From: Brachypterus glaber
Lineage: Eukaryota; Arthropoda; Insecta; Coleoptera; Kateretidae
DNA length: 64,000 nucleotides
Assembly (NCBI GenBank): GCA_958510825.1
Contig: OY294044.1
Span: forward strand, 74,694,895-74,758,894
Direction of reading: 5' to 3'
The position numbers and the translations under genes were made by a program. The notes beneath the pieces were generated by a model, which worked only from the letters and a program-made list of their open reading frames with translations, did not search any database and was not told the origin of the DNA. Shown here one piece after another: positions 1 to 11,100 of the stretch (positions are counted from its first letter, which is position 1; the number at the start of each line of letters is the position of its first letter).

Positions 1-667
1 ACAGAATGAATCCATTCTAGCTTTAGATACGGTATGAATATTCCGTATCAAGTGTTAGAATGAGGACATGTAGTGCCATCTCTTGTTTATAAAAGTAAAG
101 AAAACTGTAGCAAAATTAGCAAAAATATATATATTTGACCATGAAATATTGAATAATTTAATGCAATTTAAAGTTTTGCTTTAAAACTACATAAAATTTA
201 TTAGTTTTTCTTAATATTTGACCAGTTTTTTATCAATTTAGTTCAAAAAATTAAAACTGCTCCATCTATTGTTAAATATTTAAACCTGATATATGTCACA
301 ACAATCTGACATAACCTTCAATTTTTTCATTATAATTTGCAAATATGTCTAAAATTAAATAAAAATCTTTTTTAAGTACGGATTTGATAAAATTATTAAA
401 TAACATAATTGCTTTATTTAAAAATATGTGTTTTGTTGCATTTACAATGTCGAGTCACAAAAAAACATGGTTTTTAACCTTGTCCGCAGTTTAAAGCCAT
501 ACAGTGGTTCATATTTGCAGTCGAAGAAAAAGTATAGTCTACAATACGTATGGAATAGTCATTCCGCACTCGCGGGACCGTCATACTCGCCTGCCGGCTC
601 GTATGACAAACTTACCGCTCGCGCGGAATATTGTCTATTCCATACTAGTTATAGAATATACTATTCT
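1..667. repeat. Palindrome-ended dispersed repeat, copy 1
   Basis: This block recurs as a near-identical direct copy at 49805-50472. It opens with short dyads (AGAATGAATCCATTCT, then GATACGG/CCGTATC around a small loop). It closes with a nested palindrome at about 543-667: GTATGGAATAG pairs with CTATTCCATAC, and GTCATA pairs with TATGAC inside. The terminal AATATACTATTCT also ends other palindromes in the window. An open reading frame at 428-709 is present in both copies but runs through the palindrome and matches no family I know, so I do not call it a gene. The left end may be cut by the window edge. Confidence 0.75.
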
Positions 668-1600
668 AAATTCGTCAATAAAATTGTAACAAAATTTTTA
701 CGGGTGTAAACACCCGTTATTAAAATACACTAAAAATCATTATTTTTTGCATTTTCGGCTTATAAGAATTATTAAGAGAATGTCATGAAACGTCTAGAAA
801 ATGTTAAAAAAGTAGGTGTTAAAATAATGTGTGTCTGTCTGTCGGTCGGTCTGTATCTAAACCTTATAACTTTTGAACGAAATGTCCTATTTGAACAATT
901 CTTTTACCAAACGATTCAGAACCTTTTCTGTTTGAATCACATCAAATATGGTTAAAATTAGCATAGGGCAAGAAGGGCAAAATGAACAAAAAACTATATT
1001 TTTTACCTATGTCTCACTTATTATTAATAGTAGGAGAATTCTTTTTGCATAAATGAAAATAATGCTTAATTCCCTAAAAAAACATAAGTGATCATCTTTA
1101 TCGTGGGACTATTAGTTTCAGAGATATAGGCATTTTAATGAATTTCGATATATTTTTACATTTTTAATTGGATGTCAAATGTTGACACTAGTAAAATTTC
1201 AATCATAGGTAAAATTAATTCCAATAAATTTTTCTTTTAATCAATTTCTGATAATGGTGCGCTCAGAAAAACAATCCAATAAGGCTACAAAGAAAAAACA
1301 AAAGGATATGGTCCAAAAATACAGGAAAAGTGAAGCCAATTTGATATCTTATTTTATAAACTTCCTCATTTTGCCCCCCGTCTAGATTACATGTTTTTTT
1401 TTATATAATTCTAAAGACATTAAAAAATATCCGTTTGCATACAGACTAGGGCATTAAAAAAATACAAAGTTTTAAAAATTTTAAGTGTATTCTCTCATGT
1501 CGTGAAAAAACACTAACAAAACGATTTCTTTAAATCAAATATCTGTAATTTACTTTTTTTATCTTAATTAACTTATGGCTCGGCTATTTATTGATTCGCA
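668..1600. other. AT-rich spacer with a perfect hairpin and a CTGT-rich tract
   Basis: No gene is visible. ACGGGTGT-AA-ACACCCGT at 699-716 is a perfect 8 bp hairpin just after the palindromic repeat. A (CTGT)n-like tract lies at about 830-853. Similar tracts at 5985-6013, 38265-38310, 61840-61860 and 63066-63090 suggest these are marks of dispersed repeats. Confidence 0.5.
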
Positions 1601-1617
1601 TTGGATAACGATTATAT

Positions 1618-1700
1618 ACTAATAGTATATTAAAGTACTGGTTTCATAACATACGTTTTTAGCGCACGAGTACAAGTTTAGAAAACGAGCCGCTTGCTCT
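1618..1700 (+). repeat. Truncated copy of the AATAGTATATT palindrome family
   Basis: It starts with AATAGTATATTA and continues through GTTTCATAACATACG into CG-rich sequence (AACGAGCCGCTTGCTC). It matches the left half of the complete copy at 4425-4556 but its right half is missing. It abuts the left arm of the foldback at 1693. Confidence 0.5.
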
Positions 1701-4425
1701 AAAATTTTAAAAAACTTACATTTAAATTGATGACTGATTTAGGGATTTTTGTTTCGAATTACAGTTTTCGCCATGTTTAAAATTCTAAGAACGAATATTA
1801 TTTTGATATATTTTAAAGTAATTTCTTCTCTTTTCCACTGCAAGTAATCAAGCCACAATTTTAACATGGTAAAACATAACCTAAACACAAAATTTTGTAG
1901 AAAATTAAACTTTAAACCGACGATCACAATTGCACGGCAAACGTCAAGAGATAGACTTTTGTCTGTTGCCAACCCAAAAGAAAAAAAAGTAGAGACCTCT
2001 TATGGGCCTATAAGAACACGCAAAATGCGTGTGATTATGAGCTTATAAGAGTCGCAAAATAGAAAAAGATACAAAAACTTCAAAAATCATTTAAAGGATA
2101 CACCTACAGGGTTCGAAAATTTGAACATATCTCACACAAACTGAAAGAAGCTAACTGGCTGAATATGCAAAATAGAGTCACTTTACAGACGCTGTGCCTA
2201 TATCACTTCATTATTAATAAACACCCTCATATTTATACGAAAAGTTAAATTTTCGCCATAACATTCATGGTGCCAACTTAAGACACGTCAACCTTTTGAC
2301 AGTTCCTTTACATCAAACTGTAAGATTTTAAAGATCTTTTTTATTTAATATTAGTGTCAATTATAATAAATATAGAAATTTTTCTAGTTTGAACAAAAAT
2401 AGTTTCAAAAAGTCTATTAGAGAACTTCTAGAAACTACTCAAAATTAATTATTAATTTTTTTTTTCAAGGTGTTAGTTATTTATTTATTTTTTGTTTCTC
2501 ACTAAAAAGTCCTCTAATTTGAAACAATAAATCAGTAATTAAATTAAATTAGTATTTTTTACCTATTGTTATTATTTTATTTATAAGTTATACATAGATT
2601 AAATTTTTACTGAGGTTAAGTGGAAGAGCTTTAGGTTGCGCTTCAGAATCGTGTTTTTGATGAGCAACTCATTTGAACTTCGCCTCTTATCATGCAACTG
2701 TATATAATAAAATAAAGACATTTATTATTATTATTATTATATAACTGGTATACCATATCATGTAAAATGCAAAAAACTGTGCCAAATTTCAACTTAAAAA
2801 AAACGAATTTGTTACTCACTTAGGTACTTACTTTATTTGAAAATTAATAAATCAATAATTTTAATTTTTTCCAGTTTTTAAATAGTGAAAGAAAACGTAT
2901 TTTATTGTTTTAAGCTTCAATGTGGCAAAATATTTGTTTTTCCATTAAAAAAGAGCCACTAATAGTTATTTTCTTAACTAGTGTATTAAGTGGATAAAAT
3001 CACTTTATACACGAGTTGAGAATTTAATTTTATCCAACACCTTTTATTTTTAAATAAAAATCTATAATTTTGCGAAAAATTATGTCAAAAATATTAAGAT
3101 TAAGTTTTCTTAATACTAAAATAATAGGTAGCCATGGCCTAAGTATGCCCATTAAAAATAAACAATTGCTAGTTTTACATTTCTTACAAACGTCAAAATG
3201 GACGCGGTGAATTTTTAATAAAAACAGTATTTTATTCAAAAACTAAAGAATAATTTGGGATTTTCTTTAATTTTTATGGTTTAGTTAACGTGCTTCTATT
3301 TATAGAATAGTTATAATACTTAGTTAATAGGGTATGTAACTAATTTTGAGTGAGATCAAAAGCTGTACGTAAAAGAGTGGGTGAAAAATTTTTTAGTCAC
3401 TAATGGAAAAAAACTCAAATTTGACATTTAAAATAGTGCTCAAAAAAAGTGTTTCTGTGAAGGTGTTGGATAAAATTATTTTTTTATTTATTTATTTTTT
3501 TTATTTTCAAATGAAGCAGATTGCTCCGGAAATATTTAAACCTTAATAGAAACTTTTTTTCATATTTTTATATGTAGAATCACTTCCCAAATTTTGGCAT
3601 GGCAGTTACTGATCACCCTAGGCGCTCATTCTGTTACACTCTAAAGGCTGAACCCTCCTGGACTTTTCTAATTACTGCCCAGTGCCGTTTTTAGATAAAA
3701 TGTAATAAATCAACTATTTCTCTATGCAGAAAATATGTTACATTTTTATGAAATTTGGTCTAGAAAAAGAAAAAATTGGGTCCAGTATATATTCAAACAC
3801 TCGAAAAAAGTGAGAAGTTTCCCAGACATCCGCACAAACTTTCCAAATATTAAATTAGTATAACCAAAAACTTTTCATAAAGAGGTTATAAATCATGCAG
3901 CTTTGTTCGAAAGATTGCAAGAAGTAATAAAATTAGAAGCAATATGGAGACTATTCATAGAAACTAATTTAAATTAAACCGAAGCTGTACGTATAGTGAG
4001 TGTGCCAAAAACAAGAAGTTTTTCGGCATTCTTTCCACTGCACAGTTCAAAGAGAATTTTTTCTACTTTGCAACTCTTATAAGCTCATAATCGCAAGCAT
4101 TTTGTGTGTTCTGATAGGCCCATAAGAGATTCACTTTTTTTTCTTTCGGGTTGGCAAGGGAAAAAAAATACGTGCAAATTTCAATTTCGATTTAAATTTT
4201 AATTTTTTTAAAAATTTTATGTTTAGGTTATTTTTTACCCTGTTAAAATTGTGGCTTGGTCACTTGCAGTAAAAAAGAGAAGACATGACTATAAAATATA
4301 TTAAAATGTCATTTGTTCTTAGAATTTTAAATATGGCGAAAACTGTAATGCCAACCCGAAACAACAATCCCTAATTCAGTCATCAATTTAAATATGAGTT
4401 TTTTTTTAAATTCTAGAGCAAAATA
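1693..4425. mobile_element. Foldback element with ~370 bp inverted arms
   Basis: 1693-2062 and 4058-4425 are inverted copies of each other. For example, TGATGACTGATTTAGGGATT on the left answers AATCCCTAATTCAGTCATCA on the right, and the CTTATAAGAGT region is matched by ACTCTTATAAG. The interior is AT-rich with a short (TTA)n at about 2727-2742 and no coding sequence I recognise. Each outer edge carries a palindrome-family copy (1618 and 4425). The family is unknown. Confidence 0.6.
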
Positions 4426-4556
4426 GAAAAAATAGTATAAAGCACTCGTTTCATAACACGTTTTTAGCGCACTACTACTTTATAAAACTCGCCGCAAGCG
4501 ACTCGGTTTCTTAACTTATACGTATGTTATGAAACTAGTATTTTAACCTTTTCAGA
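4425..4556 (+). repeat. AATAGTATATT palindrome family copy
   Basis: It starts AAAAATAGTATAAAGC. GTTTCATAACACG on the left pairs with CGTATGTTATGAAAC on the right, around a CG-rich core (ACTCGCCGCAAGCGACTCGG). It shares terminal sequence and layout with copies at 543, 7345, 16785/20187 and 37385. Confidence 0.55.
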
Positions 4557-5556
4557 CCCAGGAGTAAATATTTAAAATTTAAAGTTTTTTTACGTAAAAG
4601 GTATTTTAAAATTTTGTTAAACTCACATCGTTTTCAAAACTATATGTAAAAAAATCTTTTGTCATAGAAATTTCTCCACATAAAGCAATCTTGGTAACAA
4701 ATCGCAAATTGTTCATTGCGCCACAGTTGGCGAAATGGTATTGAAAAGGTTAATACACTATTATTCGCAACTGTATATAATAAAGGATGGCCCAAAAAAA
4801 ACGGACACTTTTTAAACTGTTATAACTTTTTTGCCTTTTGACAGATCTGTACCAAATTTATAATCAATATACTAAACACATGTAACATTTGGAAGATAAT
4901 TTTATTTACATTTTAAAACATTATTATATTGTTCAGCAATAAAGCTTTTTCCGAAGGGGTTGTTTTAAAGCTTTGGGGATTAGAGCAAAATGTATAATAT
5001 GATAACTTACCGACCTCACTATGTTCAGTGATCTTTTTTTAATAGATGAGTTTTAAATTTTAATTTGAAATTTTAGTTTATTTTTTATTCATATTTTCCC
5101 GAATGGTTACATATTGCAACGTAAAAAAAATGATTCAGTAGGCGTGTATTTATCTGGCATCTCTCAAAAAATAATCTCGTAATTTAAAAAGTATTAAAAA
5201 TGACCAAAAAACTGAAGAAGTGTCGAATTACTTTAAAAACCAAGGGGAAAAATGTCAAAGCTGAATTCTAGATGTATATTTTAAGAAAAATGGATATTAA
5301 ACAACACAAAAGTTATAAATGGCGTACGGAAATTCAAAAATTTTACTACATGTAACATGAGAAATAAGAAATCGCTAAAATAAAATAAGATTTAGGTATT
5401 TGCTAAATGAAGAAACAATATAAAGAAATACGTCTTTATTACAAATAAATTAAGTTATATTGAACACTGTCTTATTTTCTAACAATAATATAAAACCATA
5501 TTATGGTACATGATCTTGGTTGGTTAATTGTAGTAATAATTTTATATTGATTTACA

Positions 5557-6471
5557 AAAGGACCCCGCACCAAATACCTAGGAAATTTGTTGTCGACAGA
5601 ATTTTTTCAAAATCTAGGAATAGAATCTTTAGGTCATTCTGAATAAAAGTTGTCATGTACATAAAATCACTAAGTGCCTTTATTTAAAAAATACAGCAGG
5701 TGGTAGCTCCGAAAATCGAAATTTTAAAATCGCGATTTTACGTATTTTTTACCGAAATGAACTTATTTATTGGTTTATATGAAGTAGATATATATGTAAA
5801 TGCTGTGTACTTATGTATACTTATGTATTGATTCTTATGTATACCTAATTACACCGGCACTTAGTACTACTAAGAGTGTCTTGAAATCTTCGCCAAATAA
5901 GTCAAAATCTTTAACCACCTTTTTTTATCTTTCTCGACGTTTTAGACAGTCCTAAGCCAAAACCAGTAAAAAAAAATTTTTCGTCCGTCTGTCTGTCTGT
6001 CTCTGTCTGTCTGTAAACTCAATAACTCCATTTCTAAAAAAGATATCGACAACCGGTTTTTTGCAAATCGTTTCTTATCGAATTTCGAAGATCTGATTAG
6101 ATTTTGGGGGTAAACAATTGGGGGTAGAGGGGTAAGAATGGGGTAAAACTCCTATTTTTAGCGTTTTTTTGGTTATAATTAAGTTAATTATTATGGTATG
6201 TTATTAATTAAGCATATACATAAAAGATATTTTAAAAGTGCTCAAAAAATGTTAGAAACAATTTTTTCCTAAAACACATTGTTTTCGAGATATTGGCGTT
6301 TAAAATTTCGATTTTTGGAGCTACCACCTGCTGTTATTTTTTAAATAAAGGCACTTAGCGATTTTATGTACATGACAACTTTTATTTAGAATGACCTAAA
6401 GATTCTGTTCCTAGATTTTGAAAATATTCTGTCGACAACAAATTTCCTAGGTATTTGGTGCGGGGTCCTTT
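5557..6471. mobile_element. MITE with ~170 bp terminal inverted repeats
   Basis: AAAGGACCCCGCACCAAATA at the left is matched by its inverse TATTTGGTGCGGGGTCCTTT at the right. The arms continue to about 5730 and 6300 and include the GGTGGTAGCTCC motif. The interior carries a (CTGT)n tract and a TACCCC/GGGGTA-rich segment also found inverted at 62885-63210. There is no coding sequence. Confidence 0.75.
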
Positions 6472-6472
6472 C

Positions 6473-6500
6473 CCATCATATCATATCATATCATATCATC
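6473..6500. repeat. (TCATA)n microsatellite
   Basis: Four to five tandem ATCAT units sit directly against the right end of the preceding MITE. Confidence 0.8.
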
Positions 6501-7344
6501 GTTTATTTGATGTTAACATTTTTAATACAAGAGCACTTTTTTTTGTTTTGACAAAAACTATACTGATTTATTATTTCTCTACACAGTTTTATTTTTAAAT
6601 ATAGTCATACTTTATTGTTCATCTTCTTTAAAACCACCACAATGCAGTTTTAATAAATTTTTTTCACCACCAGCCTAAAACCACATCTTTATTACTGTTC
6701 TTTTCATTGGTAGAAATATTATTTCTCTACCTATGACGTCAGAGGTTCTAAAAATATTGAAATTGCACCATGGTTAATAATGAATTTTTATTCAGCTGTT
6801 TTGGCATCTGACGTTTCACTTAATTATTAAATTACATTGCTATTTACAAGTGTCTTTAGGCACCAAATTTATTTATTGCATGATAAATTAAAAAATATTA
6901 ACCAAATTAGTACCTATAAAATATGTTTTACAAAAAACATTTCAAAAAGTGAAAATTATTGGTCCATTATATTCAACCATAGATTATACAACCCATATAT
7001 TACCGTAAGGATCATATATTACTAGAGGTACAACCCCCATATATCGATTTTTGAGGCAATAGATTCTCCCTCACAGTTTTCGCCTGTCCCCTTATTTCTG
7101 GGGGAGTACCAGAATCATCACTTTGCATTTCACTATCCATTTTTATATATTTTATCACACTTAACACGGAAACACTTTCTAACTTTTTAGCAGATCACCA
7201 GAAAATTTCTACCAGAAATGTCAAGTTATTTTTTTAATGGCCGCGAACGGCCAGCGTGATATTTTAAATTTATAAGCTTTTTCATTAAATTTTAGTAAAA
7301 TAAATAAATAAATAGCTAATTAATTGTACTGGTAGTGAAAAAAA
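6501..7344. other. Spacer without recognised genes
   Basis: AT-rich sequence inside the 4783-9273 composite. A 62-codon frame at 6837-7025 has no recognisable domain. Nothing else was supported. Confidence 0.5.
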
Positions 7345-7490
7345 TACTATATTTTCCACGTGAGTGATGATTTAACATTTTAGACCGCGTCTTGCGGGCT
7401 TCGCGCTAGCGCGCTCATCCCGCAATTTGACGCAAGTCAAAAATGTTAAACTTCTCTCACTTGGTAAATAATATACTATTTCTTACTTTT
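7345..7490. repeat. AATAGTATATT palindrome family copy with CG-rich core
   Basis: The arms GTGAGTGATGATTTAACATTT and AAATGTTAAACTTCTCTCAC are inverted. The core GCGGGCTTCGCGCTAGCGCG is strongly CG-rich in an AT-rich region. The right end AATAATATACTATTT is the family terminus. Confidence 0.6.
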
Positions 7491-7913
7491 TGATTAGTGA
7501 TTTTTGATATTTTCAATTTGATATAGGGTAAGGTCGCTATAATCGTACCACCTAAGATATTTTTTTTATATTTTTCGTAATTGGTTACATTTTAGACTTT
7601 GATTTTTATTTTAAGTTAAAGTATAATCATTTTTTTTTACTAAACTTGATTATAAAGATAAAAAGGCTTTCCCATTTACTCATTAAAATTTATTTAATTA
7701 AGTGTATTACCAATGAATTTAACGGACTTCACGGGTAGTATTTTTTAATTTATTTTCAATTGTCAATAACTAGAATAAATTATTCAAATAACAAGTTTCT
7801 TTGATTTTTTATCACAATGTTATCGAAAAAAAGAAAAACACAACTTTAATCATATCCTAAGGGATATAAAGAACTTTCACTTTCGGGTTTAGACCGTGTT
7901 AATGGATTTTCAC

Positions 7914-7956
7914 TTTCCGACGTTTCGTCTCTTACTACTAGAGACATCTTCAGGGA
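7914..7956 (-). ncRNA. Hammerhead-ribozyme-like motif of the Penelope element
   Basis: The minus strand has CTGAAGA, a 6 bp stem II (GTCTCT/AGAGAC, 7-base loop), GAAA, then ACGT and C. The four-base palindrome ACGT in place of stem III fits the minimal dimer-type hammerheads reported in Penelope-like elements. Stem I is only about 3 bp (TCC/GGA), and one unpaired T lies between CTGAAGA and stem II, so activity is uncertain. Confidence 0.5.
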
Positions 7957-7996
7957 TTAATCTGAAACTAAGTTTCGAATCAACTTGTGTCACTAT

Positions 7997-8340
7997 TTAT
8001 GACGAATTGTGGTTATTCACCCTTGACGAGGTTTTTCCTATCAAAGACTTCCATATTGCAGGTAAGTGGTAACCAGTGTCCCGATTGATATTGTTAGGAT
8101 GCTTGATGATTTCTATCGATTCCCGTATCTTCCTTGGCATTTTTTCTGTTTTCTGTTAATATTTGTTTTGTTTCAGACAAATTGATTTTATGACCTGTTT
8201 CATGTACATGTTCGGCTACTGCCTATAAGGAAATTTGTTTCTTTCTTATATTGCGCTCATGCTCTTGAAGTCTTGTAGAAATTTTTCTCTTAGTTTCACC
8301 TATGTAAACCGTACCACAGGAGCAGGGTATTTTATATAAG
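7997..8340 (-). pseudogene. Penelope-like GIY-YIG endonuclease fragment
   Basis: The minus strand reads YKIPCSCGTVYIGETKRK, then an RLQEHERN segment, then AVAEHVHETGHKI. These are the conserved blocks of the GIY-YIG endonuclease that ends the single Penelope-like polyprotein: the YIG motif, the conserved arginine/histidine region and an upstream Cys-x-Cys. The family enzyme nicks target DNA for retrotransposition. The reverse transcriptase part is absent. There is an in-frame stop just before AVAEH and a one-base frameshift near 8127. Past the shift, the frame continues with HPNNINRDTGYHLP to a stop at 7997. It is a dead fragment. Confidence 0.8.
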
Positions 8341-9287
8341 AGACGAAACGTCGGAAAGTGAAAATCCATTAACACGATCTAAACCCGAAAGTGAAAGTTC
8401 TTTATATCTTAATGGCCGTGAAAGCTTAAAATCTAAAATATCCTACGGGAATTAAACCCTGGACGATTTACAAAAATTAATACCGGTACCATTTATGAAA
8501 CTTCCCTATTTTGCATTAAAATAAAATATATAATATATAAAATAAAAAAATATGTATATCTTTTGTTTATATGCTAATTCTACTGATATTAATTATTGTT
8601 ATTACACATAAAACAATTTGGTAACTGTACTCACTGAAGAGAAATATCCTTAGAAAAACTTGCAGATACATACATCAGTTTAAGCAATTTTTTGACAGAC
8701 CTTATCTATTGAGGTTAATTAAAAACTACCAAATTGTGTATGAGAATTTATCTCCAAGCTAGATATTATTGAAAGTCATAAGTTGTCTCAAAAATCTTTT
8801 CGAGAGAAATTAAAAAAGTAAGATTTGCGGGCCGGTACGATATAGGCTGCCTTTCCCTACTATTTTTTGAGATATGTCAAAATTACTTTTAGATAACCCC
8901 CTACTTAATCGTTTTTTTAAGCTAAAAAATACATTTAACGCTTTCTCTAGCCTTTCGGAAAAATAATTATAAAAAATAAATTACAATTTTAAATTAAAAG
9001 GTAAATACAAGTAACTACTGAAGAAAGACTATTTAGAATAATGCAGATGAAAAGTTATCATTTTTTATGTTTTGCTCTAATCCCCACGGCTTTAAAACAA
9101 TCTCTTCAGAAAAAGCTTTCTTACTAAAAAATATAATAATAATTTAAATAAATAAAATTATCCACCGAATCCATGTTTTGATGCTATTCATTTCAAAGTA
9201 AGTAAAGATCGCTCAAAAGGCAAAAAAGTTATATCGGCTTAGAAAGTGTCCGTTTTTTTTTTTGGCCACCCTGTAAAATGTACAATG

Positions 9288-9546
9288 GAGCGGTGGTAGC
9301 TCAGTCGAGATGACTCTGGTCTTCTAACCAAGAAGTCCGAAGTTCGATCCCCGGTCAGAGAACAAAAATTGTTCAAATAAAAATTCCACCGTAACCATGT
9401 GCTTCGGAGGGTACATAAAGCCGTCGGTCCCCCTGGGTTAGTAGGCATCGCTACTAACTACCTAAAACAGGGTTAAAGATGCAACAGGCGCAGGAACTAC
9501 CCACTACGGTGGGTCTCCCCGGCAATAATGCCATACGCTAAATAAT
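9288..9546 (+). mobile_element. tRNA-derived SINE with 13 bp target duplication
   Basis: The head contains a pol III A box (TAGCTCAGTCG) and a B box (AGTTCGATCCC) with tRNA spacing. The body includes AGCCGTCGGTCCCC and ends GCAATAATGCCATACGCTAA plus an AATAAT tail. AAAATGTACAATG occurs exactly at 9275-9287 and again at 9547-9559 as the target-site duplication. An apparent 69-codon frame on the opposite strand is a by-product. It inserted one or two bases beyond the mariner-type end at 9273. Confidence 0.9.
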
Positions 9547-9649
9547 AAAATGTACAATGTACAATGTAGATACATTACATATATTAATGAAACTTGGGAA
9601 GTATATAATTTCTTGTCCCACTGTTTTCCATGCCATGACCTGTAATGAG

Positions 9650-9834
9650 CAGTCATCGGCGAATTTTCAGTTAATATGTATATTCAATATTGTTGTGTGT
9701 AACAAATTAGTCGTCAAATGTTTCGATTTAGTGACCTTTATAAAATTTTTCCTCATAATTCGGCAAAATTATTCCGTATTTCTGTATTTATTTTCAACGT
9801 TGATGAGTCATAACTGAATTTATTCCGATTAATG
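9650..9834 (+). mobile_element. hAT-type MITE, copy 1 (internally deleted)
   Basis: Starts CAGTCATCGGCGAA and ends CCGATTAATG, imperfect inverted ends of hAT type (CA...TG). The 8 bp GTAATGAG flanks both sides (9642-9649 and 9835-9842). It lacks the ~100 bp GGCGCCGCG segment present in the copies at 34512 and 53213. Confidence 0.85.
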
Positions 9835-9847
9835 GTAATGAGTATGG

Positions 9848-10010
9848 AGACCAGTAATATATCTGTGGCTTGGTTCTCTAAGGGCGGATGTCACTTTGTC
9901 AGTTGCAGCGCTTTTAAAATATTACATCAGAGTTGACTTGAAAACGTTGCTATTGACAAAGTGACATCCGCCCTTAGAGAACCAAGCCCCATATATAATA
10001 TTACTGGTCT
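9848..10010. mobile_element. 163 bp hairpin MITE
   Basis: Arms of about 60 bp: AGACCAGTAATAT and CTTGGTTCTCTAAGGGCGGA at the left, inverted as TCCGCCCTTAGAGAACCAAG and ATATTACTGGTCT at the right, around a ~40 base loop. There is no coding content. Confidence 0.8.
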
Positions 10011-11100
10011 GCATTTAAATCATTAATTTCCCCTAGATGGCGCCAATGATTAAAATATCTTTAAGCGAGATGGCTGAACTGCGGTTGTCATGATAAACAC
10101 GAATATAATTTAATGCATTTTTGTTAAAAGACTTAAATGATACAGTTTTAGTCAATGTTTTTTCTTACTTTTGGGACTGAGAATAACAATAAATGTTATA
10201 AACCGTGCCTTGTGAGCTATCAAAAAATGTTTTTTATAGTTGTTTTTTTTTGTATTACGCGTATCTGAAACTTCTGTGTTATATGATTATGCTTTTCTTG
10301 TAAAAGGCAGGAAAAATCATTTGTGCTAAATATGAAAAGAACTGAAAAACAAAGTGTTATATAACTATATAGTATTATTTTCTCCATTCGAATTCAAACA
10401 TCTTCAAACAAATCAATAAGGTACTTTATTTTTAAATAAAAACAGGTGCGAAATGGTATACAGGTCTCCCGGAAAATGGTACTTAGCCTCGACCTATAAA
10501 TGTCACTTCGTGCCTCGACCATTTATATAGGTGTCGGAAAAGTACTATTTTCCGAGTCGACTATTAAATAGTCCAATATAATATTTTATCTTTTTGCGAA
10601 ATATCAATGATACAACTTCAAATACAAATATCTCTTAATTTTTAATCATTTATCACACAGAGATCTATATATCATACAGGTTTCTATAATTATATTATAT
10701 TACTATTATTATAACGATTATAATCGTTCAATCTGTATTTAATAAAAAACATAAAAATGCGCTGCAGGCTAAATTTTTGCTACTTTCAAGATAAAATGAT
10801 TTAAAATGAAAAATTATAAGTTCTTGTTATTTTTTGTTCAAATAGGCATTTAACAGAATAAACAATAATGCCCAACATGTAAAAATATTGCCTTTTTTAA
10901 TCCTATAAGCGTAACATGCTTTTTTATAGGTAACACAAAGGGTAACGTTGGTGTAAAAAAAACGACTTTTTTATTTGGGTCATGTGTTGCAAATTTAATA
11001 TCTTAAGCCGTTCAAAAGTAAAGAAAGGTATTTTTGACGCGCCCTGTATATTCCTTGCAGAATATTTGAAATTTTGCCGAACACGCTATTAGAATAAAAA
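10011..11100. other. Spacer with one palindrome and a partial mariner end
   Basis: At 10484-10552, GGAAAATGGTACT pairs with AGTACTATTTTCC around a CG-richer core (CCTCGACC twice). It may be a diverged palindrome-family member. GACGCGCCCTGTA at about 11037-11049 resembles a lone mariner-type terminus. No gene. Confidence 0.45.

Larger units (their letters stand above)
7858..8412 (-). mobile_element. 5'-truncated Penelope-like element with inverted 5' tail
   Basis: On the minus strand this holds the C-terminal GIY-YIG endonuclease remnant (7997-8340), then a 3' region with a hammerhead-like motif (7914-7956). The last ~75 bases of the 3' end (GGGTTTAGACC through CGTTTCGTCTCTT) reappear inverted at 8338-8412, directly upstream of the truncated coding part. 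A short inverted tail at the 5' end is a known trait of Penelope-like insertions. The absence of this block from copy B of the host MITE confirms that it is an insertion. Confidence 0.75.
7527..8512 (+). mobile_element. MITE (AGGGTAAGG/TTCCCT ends), copy A, interrupted by a Penelope fragment
   Basis: It begins AGGGTAAGGTCGCTATAATC and ends CATTTATGAAACTTCCCT. A second copy lies inverted at 14907-15451. The two copies align on both sides of 7858-8412, so that interval is an insertion in copy A. The two ends are themselves imperfect inverted repeats around CGTACC. Confidence 0.75.
4783..9273. mobile_element. Composite region bounded by mariner-type inverted arms
   Basis: The left arm (about 4783-5190) starts AAGGATGGCCCAAAAAAAACGG after a TA. 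The right arm (about 8870-9273) is its inverted, diverged counterpart and ends GGCCACCCTG before TA. Both arms share the GATTAGAGCAAAA-type interior. TA flanks and long inverted ends fit a Tc1/mariner-type non-autonomous element. It may be one element filled by later insertions (5557-6471, 7345-7490, 7527-8512), or two independent copies in opposite orientation. No transposase is visible. Confidence 0.5.

Noticed and set aside
428..709. 93-codon frame, also present at 50234-50539
   Set aside because: It runs through the palindromic end of the repeat, and the two copies diverge at the C-terminus. No domain.
699..716. Perfect ACGGGTGT hairpin read as a transcription terminator
   Set aside because: Rho-independent terminators do not apply in this eukaryotic sequence and no gene precedes it. 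It is kept only as a hairpin.
9239..9448. 69-codon minus-strand frame
   Set aside because: It overlaps the SINE and its tRNA-like head on the other strand.
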